NCBI RefSeq assembly: GCF_011074955.1
Contig: NZ_WUQJ01000020.1
Coordinates: 288,705-352,704 of the forward strand
DNA: 64,000 bases
Reading direction: 5' to 3'
Source of the DNA: Marinobacter caseinilyticus
Lineage (GTDB): Bacteria > Pseudomonadota > Gammaproteobacteria > Pseudomonadales > Oleiphilaceae
Shown: piece by piece, positions 17,579 to 27,448 of the stretch
How positions within the stretch are numbered: the first letter of the stretch is position 1
How the letters are laid out: every line of letters starts with the position of its first letter
Program-made: the position numbers and the translations under genes
Notes under the pieces: model-generated
What the model was told of the DNA's origin: nothing
What the model saw: only the letters and a program-made list of their open reading frames with translations
The model's database searches: none

Positions 17579-20551
17579 ATGTTTAAGCGCCAGATACTCT
17601 TGGTTGCCGTCACCGCAACGTCCCTCGGCTTAGCCGGCTGTCTCGACAGCAGCAGTCAGACGCAAAAAAATGCAAACCCGGACTATGTAGTGGCCGGCTC
17701 AACGATCGAGCGAGGTACGCACCCTCTATTTGCGCCACTCAAAACTCAATTTCCGATTCCCAGTGATGCACTGTTCTATTTAAACGAAATCAACGATGGC
17801 ACCATGCTCAATGGCAGCGATCCGGCCAACCCCGTGACGACCGGCATCGGCTTCCTTGACGGCAACTCCGTCCTGGCGCCGATTGATGTCAAGATCAGCG
17901 CCAGCCTGAGCAGTGAGCAGGTATTGGATGCGCGTGACTTCATTGCCGTCGATGGCGTCGTGGTGCCGAATCCGGATCAGAATATTTTCCTGATTCCGCT
18001 TGAATACGCCAGCGGAGACAGTCTTCAACAATCCAGTAACGAAGTGGCCGGACTCACGCCCGCTAACCAGTATCGTCGCGCCCTGGCACTCCAGGAGACG
18101 GGCAGCACAGCGGAAGCCGATGTCATCTTCGGTGCACTGCTGGAAGAAAAAATTCGGGTTGAAGTGCTTGATATAGATGGCGGTCAAAGCAACATGATCC
18201 GTTTACTGCCACTGGCGCCATTGGCAGAAAAAACGCAGTACGCCCTGGCACTCACCAACGCCATTGTTGATGCCCAGGGCCAGCCGCTGGTTGGGTCACC
18301 CACCTACCAAACCGTTGGTCATCCGGATCGAACGCTCTCCAATGCGGCCTTCCAGCCCTTTCGCGATGCGCTTGTACCGGCTCGCAGGCTGGCAACCGAT
18401 TACTTCGATTTCAAACGTCAATTTTCAGAGTCTGCCGACTTCCCCTCGGACTTTAACGACGTCACCTTTTCTACCACGATCACCACCACCGCCATCGATG
18501 ACGTGTTGCTGGCCAATGCTGCACCCATTACCTTCTTCCGGTCCAGTTTGCAGATCGAAGCCAGGCAGGCGGCCATTGGCCAGTTGATCAGCGGTTTCTA
18601 CAACCTGACTCAACAACCGCTGGATGGCGGTTCGACTGTCGACGAACAGAACATCAACAGCGAGATTTTCAATGTCCTGACCGACACCGGTTTCCGCTTA
18701 TATGACGCCAGTCTCGCCCAGGTCATCAGCGATGCTCAGGCGGCTGCCATGACCCTGGGGTACGACGACCTGGTCGGCGATACCGACACCGACCGCCGAA
18801 TCGCCCACATTCTGCAAACGGCCACCGCGCTTGCCGTCGATACAGTGGCGGACGTTGAGCCTGCGGCCCAAGCGCTGGCCTCCTCAGCGCAAGCCATTGT
18901 CGACACACCCAAACCTCGGAGCGTCAGCGTATTCAGCCAACGTGACGGCGGCGACATCAACCCGGCGCTGGCACAGGATGTCGGTGGTACCCCGCTGAAC
19001 ATCCATGTCTACGAAGGTGAAATTACTCTGCCCTATTTTCAGACAGTGCCTGCGGACAGTGATGGGGCATTGATCCAATCCGAAAGCTGGCGCCCGGCGG
19101 ATTTCTCAACCGATGCAGCTCTGGCTGATGCGCCGTCAAATCGCATTACCTATCGCTTCCCATTTGCGGGCAAAACGGTCGATACCAAGGTGCCCATTGT
19201 GATCGCTGCACCGGATACCGATCAGCTGCTGATTCAGGCCCAGGCACCAATCAATGGCTTCCCGGTCATCATTTATCAGCACGCGGTCACCACAGACCGC
19301 TCCGCCATTCTGCCCATGGCCACGGCGGCCGGTTTATCGTGTGCCGACCCCAACAACACCTACGATTGTTTTGTGACCATCGGCATTGATCAACCTTTGC
19401 ACGGCATTTTCGGTCAGGGTCTGGTGGGTCTGACCCCCATCAGCGACCAAAGCGGCGCATCGATGGATGCCACCGAGCGGCACTTTGGCTTCTCCGCCAA
19501 CGCCGATCTCTCTGCGACCCCTGCGGCGGCATTAACGAACCCCGAATCCGGCAGTCTGTTCCTGAATTTCGCCAACTACGCCAATACCCGGGACAATATG
19601 CGCCAGGGTACGCTCGATTTGCTGAATGTGAATGCCTCACTGCAAGCCATCGAAACCGCCATCGCCGACTGTCAGACGACGGGGAATTGTGCCCAGAACC
19701 TGACGATTGACCCCAGCCGGGTCTACTTTCTGAGTCACTCACTCAGTGGCATGGGAGGCGCCGCATTCCCGCACGTCAACAATGAGGCGATCGCGGCAGG
19801 CAACACCCGCCTGAACACCGTCACTGCCTCCAATTTCTTCAACACCGGCGGCCAGTTCACGCGGCTGATTGAGAACTCCCCATCGGTCGCACCTCGTTTG
19901 CTACCGGGTCTCGACACCGCCTCTGACGGATTGCTGGCCCAGGGCCGCACGGAGTTGAATATTTATTTCAGTGTCTTGCAGAGCCAGCTTGACTCGGTGG
20001 ATCCGGTTGCCTTTGCCGGCTTCTATGCAGGCACCAATACCTTGCTGACGGAAATCGCTGGCGTGGAGGGTGACCCCGACCGTCCTACCGACAACACGGT
20101 ACCTAATTCCGCCGACCAGGAGCTTTACCCGCTTGGTCCTCTGGACACCACGTTGCCTGACACCGGGTTTGTGATTGCCGGCGAGAATGCACCCCTGGCG
20201 GGTACCGATCCCTTCGCCGCTGGAATGGGCGCCGAGTCCACCCCCTTGGGTACCGAAGGACTGCCGCTTATCACCCGTTATCTGGAAGGCTCGCACGGCA
20301 ATCCGGTCTCCGCCGGTCAGAAAGACGCCGACGCTTTCTCATCACGGGCCGTCTTTGACGAGATGACCGCGCAAATGCTGACGCTGTTCACCGATGGCAC
20401 GGTGTCAGTGGTCAACCCATGCGTTGTCAAAGACGCAGACACCAGCGGCACAGATTGCACCGCTGACGGCAACACCGATGCCGGTGCAGACCCCGCGCCC
20501 GCTAATGGCGGTGACGGCGGCACGGGTGGCGACCTCCCGCTGGCACTGTAA
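17579..20551 (+). CDS. VolA/Pla-1/cef-type lipase lipoprotein
   Basis: Large (990-residue) lipoprotein with lipobox LGLAGC (Cys21, followed by Leu-Asp). It matches the family of VolA of Vibrio cholerae, a surface-exposed lysophospholipase, and the Pla-1/cef extracellular lipases: N-terminal ADPLFAPL-like segment (HPLFAPLKTQFPIPSDALFY), a long middle, and a C-terminal alpha/beta hydrolase part. The nucleophile elbow reads SHSLSG (Ser about 720), with Ser in the first Gly position. The C-terminus is Gly/Asp/Ala-rich and disordered. RBS AGAGG lies 8 bases upstream. It is followed by DUF1302 and DUF1329 genes. Confidence 0.88.
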   Translation: MFKRQILLVAVTATSLGLAGCLDSSSQTQKNANPDYVVAGSTIERGTHPLFAPLKTQFPIPSDALFYLNEINDGTMLNGSDPANPVTTGIGFLDGNSVLAPIDVKISASLSSEQVLDARDFIAVDGVVVPNPDQNIFLIPLEYASGDSLQQSSNEVAGLTPANQYRRALALQETGSTAEADVIFGALLEEKIRVEVLDIDGGQSNMIRLLPLAPLAEKTQYALALTNAIVDAQGQPLVGSPTYQTVGHPDRTLSNAAFQPFRDALVPARRLATDYFDFKRQFSESADFPSDFNDVTFSTTITTTAIDDVLLANAAPITFFRSSLQIEARQAAIGQLISGFYNLTQQPLDGGSTVDEQNINSEIFNVLTDTGFRLYDASLAQVISDAQAAAMTLGYDDLVGDTDTDRRIAHILQTATALAVDTVADVEPAAQALASSAQAIVDTPKPRSVSVFSQRDGGDINPALAQDVGGTPLNIHVYEGEITLPYFQTVPADSDGALIQSESWRPADFSTDAALADAPSNRITYRFPFAGKTVDTKVPIVIAAPDTDQLLIQAQAPINGFPVIIYQHAVTTDRSAILPMATAAGLSCADPNNTYDCFVTIGIDQPLHGIFGQGLVGLTPISDQSGASMDATERHFGFSANADLSATPAAALTNPESGSLFLNFANYANTRDNMRQGTLDLLNVNASLQAIETAIADCQTTGNCAQNLTIDPSRVYFLSHSLSGMGGAAFPHVNNEAIAAGNTRLNTVTASNFFNTGGQFTRLIENSPSVAPRLLPGLDTASDGLLAQGRTELNIYFSVLQSQLDSVDPVAFAGFYAGTNTLLTEIAGVEGDPDRPTDNTVPNSADQELYPLGPLDTTLPDTGFVIAGENAPLAGTDPFAAGMGAESTPLGTEGLPLITRYLEGSHGNPVSAGQKDADAFSSRAVFDEMTAQMLTLFTDGTVSVVNPCVVKDADTSGTDCTADGNTDAGADPAPANGGDGGTGGDLPLAL

Positions 20552-20561
20552 CCGGATTAAA

Positions 20562-20588
20562 GCGCGCGTTCGTCTTGCGAGCGCGCGC
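20562..20588 (+). terminator. GC-rich hairpin between lipase and DUF1302 genes
   Basis: GCGCGCG (20562-20568) pairs with CGCGCGC (20582-20588), with an inner TCG/CGA pair. No T-run follows, so it may lower rather than stop read-through to the DUF1302 gene. Confidence 0.35.
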
Positions 20589-20678
20589 CCCTGATACCCA
20601 AGCGCATACCCCTGAATAGTGACGGATGCATTCCATCCAATGGGGAAGTCATGTCCAAATAATGTGGAGTCATTTCCA

Positions 20679-22577
20679 ATGTTAATAACAAACAAACTTA
20701 AAATGAGGCCGCGTCACTTCGCCATGGCCATCGGTTCAGCGTGCCTGTGCACACCGGTTGCGGCCTTCGACTTCGACATTTATGAAATTGATGCGTCGTT
20801 CTCCACTACCCTGACCGCCGGTATTGGCTACCGTCTGGAAGATCAGGATCCGGACCTGATCTCACAGGGCAACCTGGGTCCGGAATTTGCCTTCAGCAAC
20901 ACGGGGGCGTCGTCCAACAATTTTGACGACGGTAACCTCAACTTCGAGAAGAACGAACCCTACTCGCAAATCCTGCGGGGCCGCAGCGAACTGTTTCTGG
21001 ATTATTCGCCCGACAGTGACACACTGACTCGCATCGGCGCATTGGTCCGCGGCACTTACTACTACGACTACGAACTTAAAAACAACGACCGCGCTGTCGA
21101 TCCCGTGGGGCAACGCCGGGAACTGAATGACGAAGCCAGGGACAACGCCTCGGGCGTGGACCTGCTTGACGCCTATGTCTTCACTGACTGGATTTTTGGC
21201 GATACGCCGGTGTCGATCCGTTATGGCCGTCAAGTCGTCAACTGGGGTGAAAGCACGTTCATTCTCGGTGGCATCAACGCCATCAACCCGATCGATGTGC
21301 CTGCTTTTCGGGCCCCTGGTGCTGAGTTAAAAGACGTCCTGCTGCCGGTTGAAATGCTCTACACCTCAGTAGGGCTGACTTCGGAAGTCACACTGGAAGC
21401 CTTCGTACAGACAGACTGGAACAGTTTCAAGATTGACGACTGCGGTACTTTTTTCTCATCGGCCGATGTGGCCGCCGACGGTTGTGGTCCGGTCCTTTTA
21501 GCCGGCCAGGTGCCAGATTCCCAAGCCTTCGAGGAGGGTTTCGTGTCACCCCGGCTGGGCGACAAGGAACCAGGGGACAAGGACCAGTTCGGTGCCGCGC
21601 TGCGCTGGTATGTCACGGAACTGGACGCGGAACTCGGGTTTTACTACACCCGCTACCACAGCCGGCTCCCGTATATCAGTGGTGTGGTCAACAACCCCTC
21701 TGACCCGGAGCCCAATCAAAAAAGCGACCCGAACGAACCTAACTCCCGGTTCCCGAGTTATTTTATTGAGTACCCTGGGGATATCGATCTTTATGGTGTC
21801 AGTATCAACACCACTCTACCCACCGGAACCTCATTCGGGGCCGAGTACAGCTTCCGCCCGAACATGCCGATCCAGTGGAACACCTTTGAACTGATCTATG
21901 GTGGCCTCCAGCAGCGCGGACCTGACGGTCAGGTTGTGAGCAAACTTGAACAGCGCCAGCGCCAGAACAACCCTGATTACAACTACGCGGGCAAAGCGAT
22001 CGAGGGCTACGATCGCTACAACGTCTCGCAGGCTCAGGCCACGTTTATTCACTTCATTGACCGGGTAATGGGGGCTGCCCGCTTCATCATTGTTGCGGAA
22101 GTGGGCGCAACCTACATCCACGATCTGCCCGGTAAGTCCGAGGCCCGTTATGGCCGCTCCGGAATATACGGAGTGGGCACGGTACCGCTGGACGGAAGCA
22201 ACTTTTCCGGTGATTTCTGCAGCCAGGGCACGGACAGTGACCCGCGCCTGAACATCAATGCCAGTAACTGCACTGGTGACGGCTTCACCACATCCTTTTC
22301 CTGGGGCTATCGCACTCTGTTCGTTTGGGATTATCCGAATGCGATCGCTGGCGTCAACCTGCGCCCCAAGCTGTTTCTGAGCCATGACGTTAAAGGCTAT
22401 GCCCCGGACCCTGGTGGCAATTTTAACGAGGGGAATAAGTCGGTTGGCTTGGCGCTCGATGCGACCTACCAAAATGCCTACAAGGCATCGCTCAGTTACA
22501 CCAATTATTTTGGCGGGGATTACAACGTCATCAATGACCGCGACTTCGTCGCGGCGTCCGTTTCTTATTCATTCTGA
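20679..22577 (+). CDS. DUF1302 family outer-membrane protein
   Basis: 632 residues from ATG 20679. Signal peptide ends near TPVAA, and the mature protein starts FDFDIYEIDASFSTTLTAGIGYRL, typical of DUF1302. Key segments include RYGRQVVNWGESTFILGGIN and a C-terminal aromatic strand ending AASVSYSF, consistent with an outer-membrane barrel. The frame is open to an ATG at 20619, but GGAG eleven bases before 20679 and the signal peptide favour the later start. DUF1302 and DUF1329 genes occur side by side in many proteobacteria, often near lipid or steroid degradation genes; the function is unsettled. Confidence 0.9.
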   Translation: MLITNKLKMRPRHFAMAIGSACLCTPVAAFDFDIYEIDASFSTTLTAGIGYRLEDQDPDLISQGNLGPEFAFSNTGASSNNFDDGNLNFEKNEPYSQILRGRSELFLDYSPDSDTLTRIGALVRGTYYYDYELKNNDRAVDPVGQRRELNDEARDNASGVDLLDAYVFTDWIFGDTPVSIRYGRQVVNWGESTFILGGINAINPIDVPAFRAPGAELKDVLLPVEMLYTSVGLTSEVTLEAFVQTDWNSFKIDDCGTFFSSADVAADGCGPVLLAGQVPDSQAFEEGFVSPRLGDKEPGDKDQFGAALRWYVTELDAELGFYYTRYHSRLPYISGVVNNPSDPEPNQKSDPNEPNSRFPSYFIEYPGDIDLYGVSINTTLPTGTSFGAEYSFRPNMPIQWNTFELIYGGLQQRGPDGQVVSKLEQRQRQNNPDYNYAGKAIEGYDRYNVSQAQATFIHFIDRVMGAARFIIVAEVGATYIHDLPGKSEARYGRSGIYGVGTVPLDGSNFSGDFCSQGTDSDPRLNINASNCTGDGFTTSFSWGYRTLFVWDYPNAIAGVNLRPKLFLSHDVKGYAPDPGGNFNEGNKSVGLALDATYQNAYKASLSYTNYFGGDYNVINDRDFVAASVSYSF

Positions 22578-22610
22578 TTCGAGCTTAAAGCAACAAAGGA
22601 GAACCTAACC

Positions 22611-23972
22611 ATGATAAAACCACCATCGAATGTGTATTTCGCTCTCGCCTGCTCGCTGCTGTTATCCACACCTGTAACAGCAGCCGTCTCCGAGCAGGAG
22701 GCCGCCAAGTTAGGTGACACACTAACCCCCGTCGGGGCGCTTAAAGCCGGCAACGGCGATGAAATTCCAGCATGGGACGGCGGTCTGGTGCAGGCGCCTG
22801 ATGCTTACCAGGGAGACGGTCGCTATATTGATCCATTCCCCGAAGATAAAGAGCTGTTTCGTATCGATCAAAGTAACGTTGACCAATACGCCGACAAGCT
22901 TACGCCCGGTCAGATCGCTACGATTAAAACGTATGACGACTATTTTATCCCTGTCTTCCAGACTCGGCGGTCCGGCACTTACCCTAAAGATGTGCAGCAA
23001 AATACCAGGAAAAATGCCACACAAGTGGAATTGGTTGAGAGTGGCAATGGTCTGACAAATTATAAGACCGCGACACCTTTTCCGATTCCGAAAAACGGTC
23101 TGGAGGTAATTTTCAATCACATTACCCGTTACCGCGGCGGTTCCTTTACTCGCCATGTAGCCCAGGTCACACCCCAACCCAATGGTGATTTTAGCCCGGT
23201 CAGATTCACCGAGTCCTTTACCGAGCGCGTCGCCCTCACGGACTTTGACCCTAGCGAGGACCCGAACGTGATGTTCTATTTCAAGCAGGCCATCACCGCA
23301 CCGTCCCGCCTGGCAGGCAATGTCCTGCTGGTCCATGAAACCATCAATCAGGTCAAGGAGCCCCGTCGCGCCTGGCTTTATAACTCCGGCCAACGTCGCG
23401 TCCGCCGGGCACCAAACGTCTCCTACGATGGCCCTGGCACCGCCGCCGATGGCCAACGTACCTCGGATAATCTGGACCTCTTCAATGGCGCGCCCGACCG
23501 CTATACATGGGAACTGAAAGGGAAGAAAGAGCTGTACATCCCCTACAACTCGTATCGACTGGCCAGCGCTGAGTTGAGCTACGACGATATCGTCAAACCC
23601 GGGCATATTGACCAGGATCTGACGCGGTACGAATTGCACCGAGTGTGGCATGTGACCGCTACCCTGAAGGACGGCGATCGCCACGTGTACGGCAAGCGCG
23701 ATTTCTACCTCGACGAAGATACCTGGCAGATTGCAGTGGTGGACCATTACGACGGCCGCGGCAACCTGTGGCGTGTCGCCGAAGCCCATGCCATGCAGAT
23801 ATACGACGTCAACCTCCCCGCGTACGCCGTTGAATCCCTGTATGACCTGATGTCGGGCCGGTACTTGCTGATGGGCCTGACCAACGAAGAGGATGAGCCC
23901 TATGTGTACGGCTCGGAGAGAAACTCCCGCGAGTATACGCCGGCTGCCCTGCGCCGCGACGGCGTCCGTTAA
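22611..23972 (+). CDS. DUF1329 family periplasmic protein
   Basis: 453 residues, signal peptide ending TPVTAA (residue ~25). Clear DUF1329 signatures: KLGDTLTPVGALKAGNGDEIPAWDGG near the start, RRSGTYPKD, RRAWLYNSGQRRVRRAPNVSYD and KRDFYLDEDTWQIAVVDHYD. The fold is thought to resemble LolB-type lipoprotein or lipid carriers. It starts 33 bases after the DUF1302 gene with AAAGGAG. Together with the lipase, the locus suggests handling of a hydrophobic substrate at the envelope (inferred). Confidence 0.93.
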   Translation: MIKPPSNVYFALACSLLLSTPVTAAVSEQEAAKLGDTLTPVGALKAGNGDEIPAWDGGLVQAPDAYQGDGRYIDPFPEDKELFRIDQSNVDQYADKLTPGQIATIKTYDDYFIPVFQTRRSGTYPKDVQQNTRKNATQVELVESGNGLTNYKTATPFPIPKNGLEVIFNHITRYRGGSFTRHVAQVTPQPNGDFSPVRFTESFTERVALTDFDPSEDPNVMFYFKQAITAPSRLAGNVLLVHETINQVKEPRRAWLYNSGQRRVRRAPNVSYDGPGTAADGQRTSDNLDLFNGAPDRYTWELKGKKELYIPYNSYRLASAELSYDDIVKPGHIDQDLTRYELHRVWHVTATLKDGDRHVYGKRDFYLDEDTWQIAVVDHYDGRGNLWRVAEAHAMQIYDVNLPAYAVESLYDLMSGRYLLMGLTNEEDEPYVYGSERNSREYTPAALRRDGVR

Positions 23973-24008
23973 TCCCGGGCCTCTGGATTAGCAACACGCT
24001 CGTATTCG

Positions 24009-24037
24009 CCGGCTCAACTGTCACAGGGTTGAGCCGG
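24009..24037 (+). terminator. Hairpin after the DUF1329 gene
   Basis: Perfect 10-bp stem CCGGCTCAAC/GTTGAGCCGG with a 9-base loop, 36 bases after the stop codon. No T-run; possible end of the lipase operon. Confidence 0.45.
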
Positions 24038-24063
24038 ACACCCCGCATATAAGGAGCTGCATC

Positions 24064-24351
24064 ATGGTTGTGGCCAGTGCATTGTATGGACTCGATGACA
24101 TCAAAAATCGTCTGATCAGGCGCCAGGGCAAATGGTTTGTTCGAACCCGCGAGATACCGGAGCACGGCCCCTTCACCAACCGACTGGAAGCGATTGAAGG
24201 GCTGTTTCGACATGTGGAAATCTGCAGTGGGAGTCTTGCCAACCGGGACCGGGACGAAGCACGGGCCATAGCCGAGCATTTCATCAATACATGCCGGCTG
24301 CCCGACTGCCCATTGTGCCAACAACTGGCCTTGGCCGAGAAGTGCGCCTGA
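24064..24351 (+). CDS. Small Cys-rich protein of unknown function
   Basis: 95 residues, AAGGAG seven bases upstream. The middle reads RRQGKWFVRTREIPEHGPFT with NRLEAIEGLFRHV, a short beta-hairpin-like segment seen in small proteins of marine gammaproteobacteria (possibly DUF6316). The C-terminus has four cysteines, CRLPDCPLCQQLALAEKC, which could bind a metal. No signal peptide. The following 24352-24603 has no gene I can support. Confidence 0.75.
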   Translation: MVVASALYGLDDIKNRLIRRQGKWFVRTREIPEHGPFTNRLEAIEGLFRHVEICSGSLANRDRDEARAIAEHFINTCRLPDCPLCQQLALAEKCA

Positions 24352-24603
24352 GTTGTTAACATCCGGCGATGCCGGCACACGTTTAGGCGGCCGGTCGAGG
24401 CACGAAACGCTCGCTCACCGGGCGCCTCACCTTTTTTGGCATGGGCGCCTGGTCGCTCGACAACCTGACAAAGGGCTCCGTTGAGCAGGACTCGGCCTCA
24501 GACCTTTAACCATACTTATCATTGTATTCCCCGCCGCCTCGGTTCATGTTGTATGGGCTACACAGATTGAACACACCGCAGCCCAAAAGTCTGGACGTTC
24601 ATC

Positions 24604-25554
24604 ATGCGCATCGTTTCTGCTCAAGAGGTGGCCGCCTCGTTACCCTGGTCAACGCTCATCGCGCGCCTGGCCAATACCTTCCGCGATGGGGTCGAATCGC
24701 CACCGCGCCATCACCACACCCTGCACCGCCCCGACGGCGATGCCACCATGTTGCTCATGCCCGCCTGGGAAGCCAGTGGTTACATCGGCATGAAGATGGT
24801 GAATGTCTTCCCCCAGAACGCTGACGTTGGTCTGCCCGCCATTTCCGGGGTCTATTTGCTCAGTGACGGCGCTCACGGCCAACCCCTGGCGTGCATTGAT
24901 GGCAGCGAACTGACCCGACGCCGGACCGCCGCCGCGTCGGCCCTGGCCGCCCGCACGCTGGCCCGGACCGATGCCGGCAGCCTGCTGGTGGTGGGCACCG
25001 GCAAACTGGCACCGATGCTGATCGAGGCCCATGCCGCCGTGCGCCCCATCACACGGGTCCGGGTCTGGGGCCGCAACCCGGACAAAGCGGCTGCCCTGGC
25101 CTCGGCGTTTGCCGATCGCTTTGATTGCGCCGCGGTCACCGATCTGGACGCCGCCGTGTCGGAGGCCGACATTGTCAGCTGCGCCACCCTCTCGACCACG
25201 GCTCTGGTCCATGGCAAGGCGCTGAAACCCGGCACCCATCTGGACCTGGTGGGTGCCTTTAAGCCATCCATGCGGGAAACCGATGCCGAGTGTTTTCAAC
25301 ACAGCGAGGTGTTCGTGGACACCTACGCCGGTGCCCTGGGGGAAGGCGGGGATCTCTTGCAGGCCATGGAGGAGGGCGCCTTTACCAGGGCCGATATTCG
25401 CGCGGACCTGGCCGAACTGATTCGTGGCCACCACCCGGGACGTTCCGGGCCGGACGCGATAACGGTGTTCAAATCCGTAGGCGCATCGCTGGAAGATCTG
25501 GCCGCCGCCATCGAGGTCTGGGAACAGCTCAGGCAAGGTTTGCTGGACTGGTAA
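24604..25554 (+). CDS. Ornithine cyclodeaminase / mu-crystallin family protein
   Basis: 316 residues, NAD(P)-binding. Members are ornithine cyclodeaminase, alanine dehydrogenase or delta1-pyrroline-2-carboxylate reductase; the sequence alone does not say which. Visible motifs: GYIGMKMVNVFPQNADVGLP with the substrate-contacting Lys, DGSELTRRRTAAASALAARTLAR with conserved Arg, the nucleotide-binding LLVVGTGKLAPMLIEAH (GxGxxA variant), and HLDLVGAFKPSMRETD with the catalytic-type Asp. No strong ribosome site is seen. It precedes an ABC exporter gene on the same strand, but their link is unclear. Confidence 0.9.
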   Translation: MRIVSAQEVAASLPWSTLIARLANTFRDGVESPPRHHHTLHRPDGDATMLLMPAWEASGYIGMKMVNVFPQNADVGLPAISGVYLLSDGAHGQPLACIDGSELTRRRTAAASALAARTLARTDAGSLLVVGTGKLAPMLIEAHAAVRPITRVRVWGRNPDKAAALASAFADRFDCAAVTDLDAAVSEADIVSCATLSTTALVHGKALKPGTHLDLVGAFKPSMRETDAECFQHSEVFVDTYAGALGEGGDLLQAMEEGAFTRADIRADLAELIRGHHPGRSGPDAITVFKSVGASLEDLAAAIEVWEQLRQGLLDW

Positions 25555-25630
25555 GCGCTGCACCGGAATGAGACTATTTAAGCCGGTGCTGTTTATGCCG
25601 TGCTTTCCACCCACGCCAATCGGACACCCT

Positions 25631-27448
25631 ATGATCGCCAGTTCCACCCGCGAACGCCGACAGGCGTTTGCCATGATTTCCCACTTTGTCCTGCCATACT
25701 GGCGTCCCGTGATGGGTGCCATGGTTGCTCTCATCTTCACCGCCGGCATTACCCTGTCGCTGGGCCAGGGTATTCGATTACTGGTGGACCAGGGCTTCGT
25801 GACCCGGTCACCCGAGTTGCTCAACCAATCCGTCACGTTGTTTTTTGTACTGATTCTGGGCCTGGCCATCGGCACGTTTGCCCGCTTTTATCTGGTGTCC
25901 TGGATTGGCGAACGGGTGGTGGCCGATATTCGCAAGCAAGTGTTCGATCACCTGATCACCCTGCACCCGGGCTTCTTCGAGACCAATCGTGGGCTTGAGA
26001 TCCAGTCCCGCCTGACCACAGACACCACCGTGCTGCAGTCGGTGATCGGTTCGACCGTGTCGGTCGCATTGCGCAACGTAGTGATGCTGATTGGCGGCAT
26101 CATTCTGCTGTTCATCACCAATCCCAAACTCACGGCCATTGTCATGCTGGCGGTGCCATTGGTGGTGGCCCCGATCTTGATTTTTGGCCGCCGGGTGCGC
26201 AGTCTGTCCCGCCTCAGTCAGGACCGTATCGCCGACGTTGGCAGCTATGTGGGCGAAATTCTTGGCCAAATCAAAACGGTTCAGGCGTATAACCACCAAG
26301 CCGAGGATCAGGCCCGCTTTGCCGGTGTGGTGGAGCAGGCGTTCGCGGTGGCCAAACACCGGATCAAGCAGCGGGCCTGGCTCATCGCGGTGGTGATCGT
26401 GCTGATTCTTGGGGCCGTCGGCGTCATGCTCTGGGTCGGCGGGCTGGATGTGATCGCCGGCCGTATCAGTGGCGGTGAACTCGCGGCGTTTGTCTTCTAC
26501 AGCTTGATCGTTGGGTCATCGGTCGGCTCGCTGAGCGAAGTGATTGGTGAACTGCAACGCGCCGCCGGAGCCGCGGCGCGCATCGTTGAACTGTTACAGA
26601 CCGACAGCGAGATCACACCACCGGCCACCGGGCAGCAGCAATTGCCCGCAAACGTGGCCGGCCGGATCCGGTTTGAGGACTTGAGCTTCGCGTACCCCGG
26701 CCGACCGGATGCCACCGTCATCCATCACCTGACGCTGGACGTGCAGCCCGGCGAGACCTTGGCGTTGGTGGGGCCGTCCGGAGCCGGCAAATCGACTCTG
26801 TTCGACTTGTTGCTGAGGTTCTTTGACCCCCAAACCGGTCGCATTACCGTCGATGGTGTCGATATCCGTCAGCTTGATCCCGCCGACTTGCGACGCAGTT
26901 TTGCCCTGGTGTCGCAAAATCCGGCGCTGTTTTATGGCACGGTCGCGGATAACATTCGCTACGGCCGTCCAACCGCCGGCCTGGCCGAGGTTGAGGCCGC
27001 CGCCAAGGTCGCCCACGCCGACGAGTTCATCCGGGCAATGCCCCAGGGTTATGACACCCGTTTGGGTGACGCCGGGCTCGGCCTGTCTGGCGGTCAGAAA
27101 CAACGGCTGGCGATTGCCCGGGCGTTGCTGGTCGACGCCCCGATTTTATTGCTGGACGAAGCCACCAGCGCACTGGATGCGCAAAGTGAACACCTGATAC
27201 AACAAGCCCTGCCGGAGTTGATGGCCAACCGGACCACGCTGGTGATCGCGCACCGGCTCGCCACGGTCAAGCACGCCGACCGGATCGCGGTCATCGACCA
27301 CGGCCTGTTACTGGACGAAGGCCGTCATCAGGACCTGATTCAGTCGAATGCCCTCTACGCCCGGTTGGCCGAGCTGCAGTTCGGCGCCGAGGCGCCAGAC
27401 CGATCGGACGCCACCCCACCTCCGCTCTCAACAACCTCGCCCCACTGA
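25631..27448 (+). CDS. ABC exporter half-transporter, MsbA-like (membrane + ATPase)
   Basis: About 605 residues: six membrane helices (first at VMGAMVALIFTAGITLSLG), then an ATPase with Walker A GPSGAGKST (about residue 385), Q-loop LVSQNPALF, signature LSGGQKQRLAIARAL and Walker B ILLLDEATSALD, H-loop IAHRL. Works as a homodimer or heterodimer exporting lipids or drugs; the substrate is unknown. The frame is open from an ATG at 25568 (626 residues); ATG 25631 is chosen because the family starts about 20 residues before the first helix, but no strong ribosome site decides it. Confidence 0.92.
   Translation: MIASSTRERRQAFAMISHFVLPYWRPVMGAMVALIFTAGITLSLGQGIRLLVDQGFVTRSPELLNQSVTLFFVLILGLAIGTFARFYLVSWIGERVVADIRKQVFDHLITLHPGFFETNRGLEIQSRLTTDTTVLQSVIGSTVSVALRNVVMLIGGIILLFITNPKLTAIVMLAVPLVVAPILIFGRRVRSLSRLSQDRIADVGSYVGEILGQIKTVQAYNHQAEDQARFAGVVEQAFAVAKHRIKQRAWLIAVVIVLILGAVGVMLWVGGLDVIAGRISGGELAAFVFYSLIVGSSVGSLSEVIGELQRAAGAAARIVELLQTDSEITPPATGQQQLPANVAGRIRFEDLSFAYPGRPDATVIHHLTLDVQPGETLALVGPSGAGKSTLFDLLLRFFDPQTGRITVDGVDIRQLDPADLRRSFALVSQNPALFYGTVADNIRYGRPTAGLAEVEAAAKVAHADEFIRAMPQGYDTRLGDAGLGLSGGQKQRLAIARALLVDAPILLLDEATSALDAQSEHLIQQALPELMANRTTLVIAHRLATVKHADRIAVIDHGLLLDEGRHQDLIQSNALYARLAELQFGAEAPDRSDATPPPLSTTSPH

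Noticed and set aside
22722..23789. Long (355-residue) open frame on the minus strand inside the DUF1329 gene
   Set aside because: Antisense shadow of a clear DUF1329 protein; no ribosome site or known motif.
24649..25875. 408-residue minus-strand frame across the ornithine cyclodeaminase and ABC exporter genes
   Set aside because: Spans two confident plus-strand genes; Gly/His/Gln-rich composition typical of an antisense frame in GC-rich DNA.
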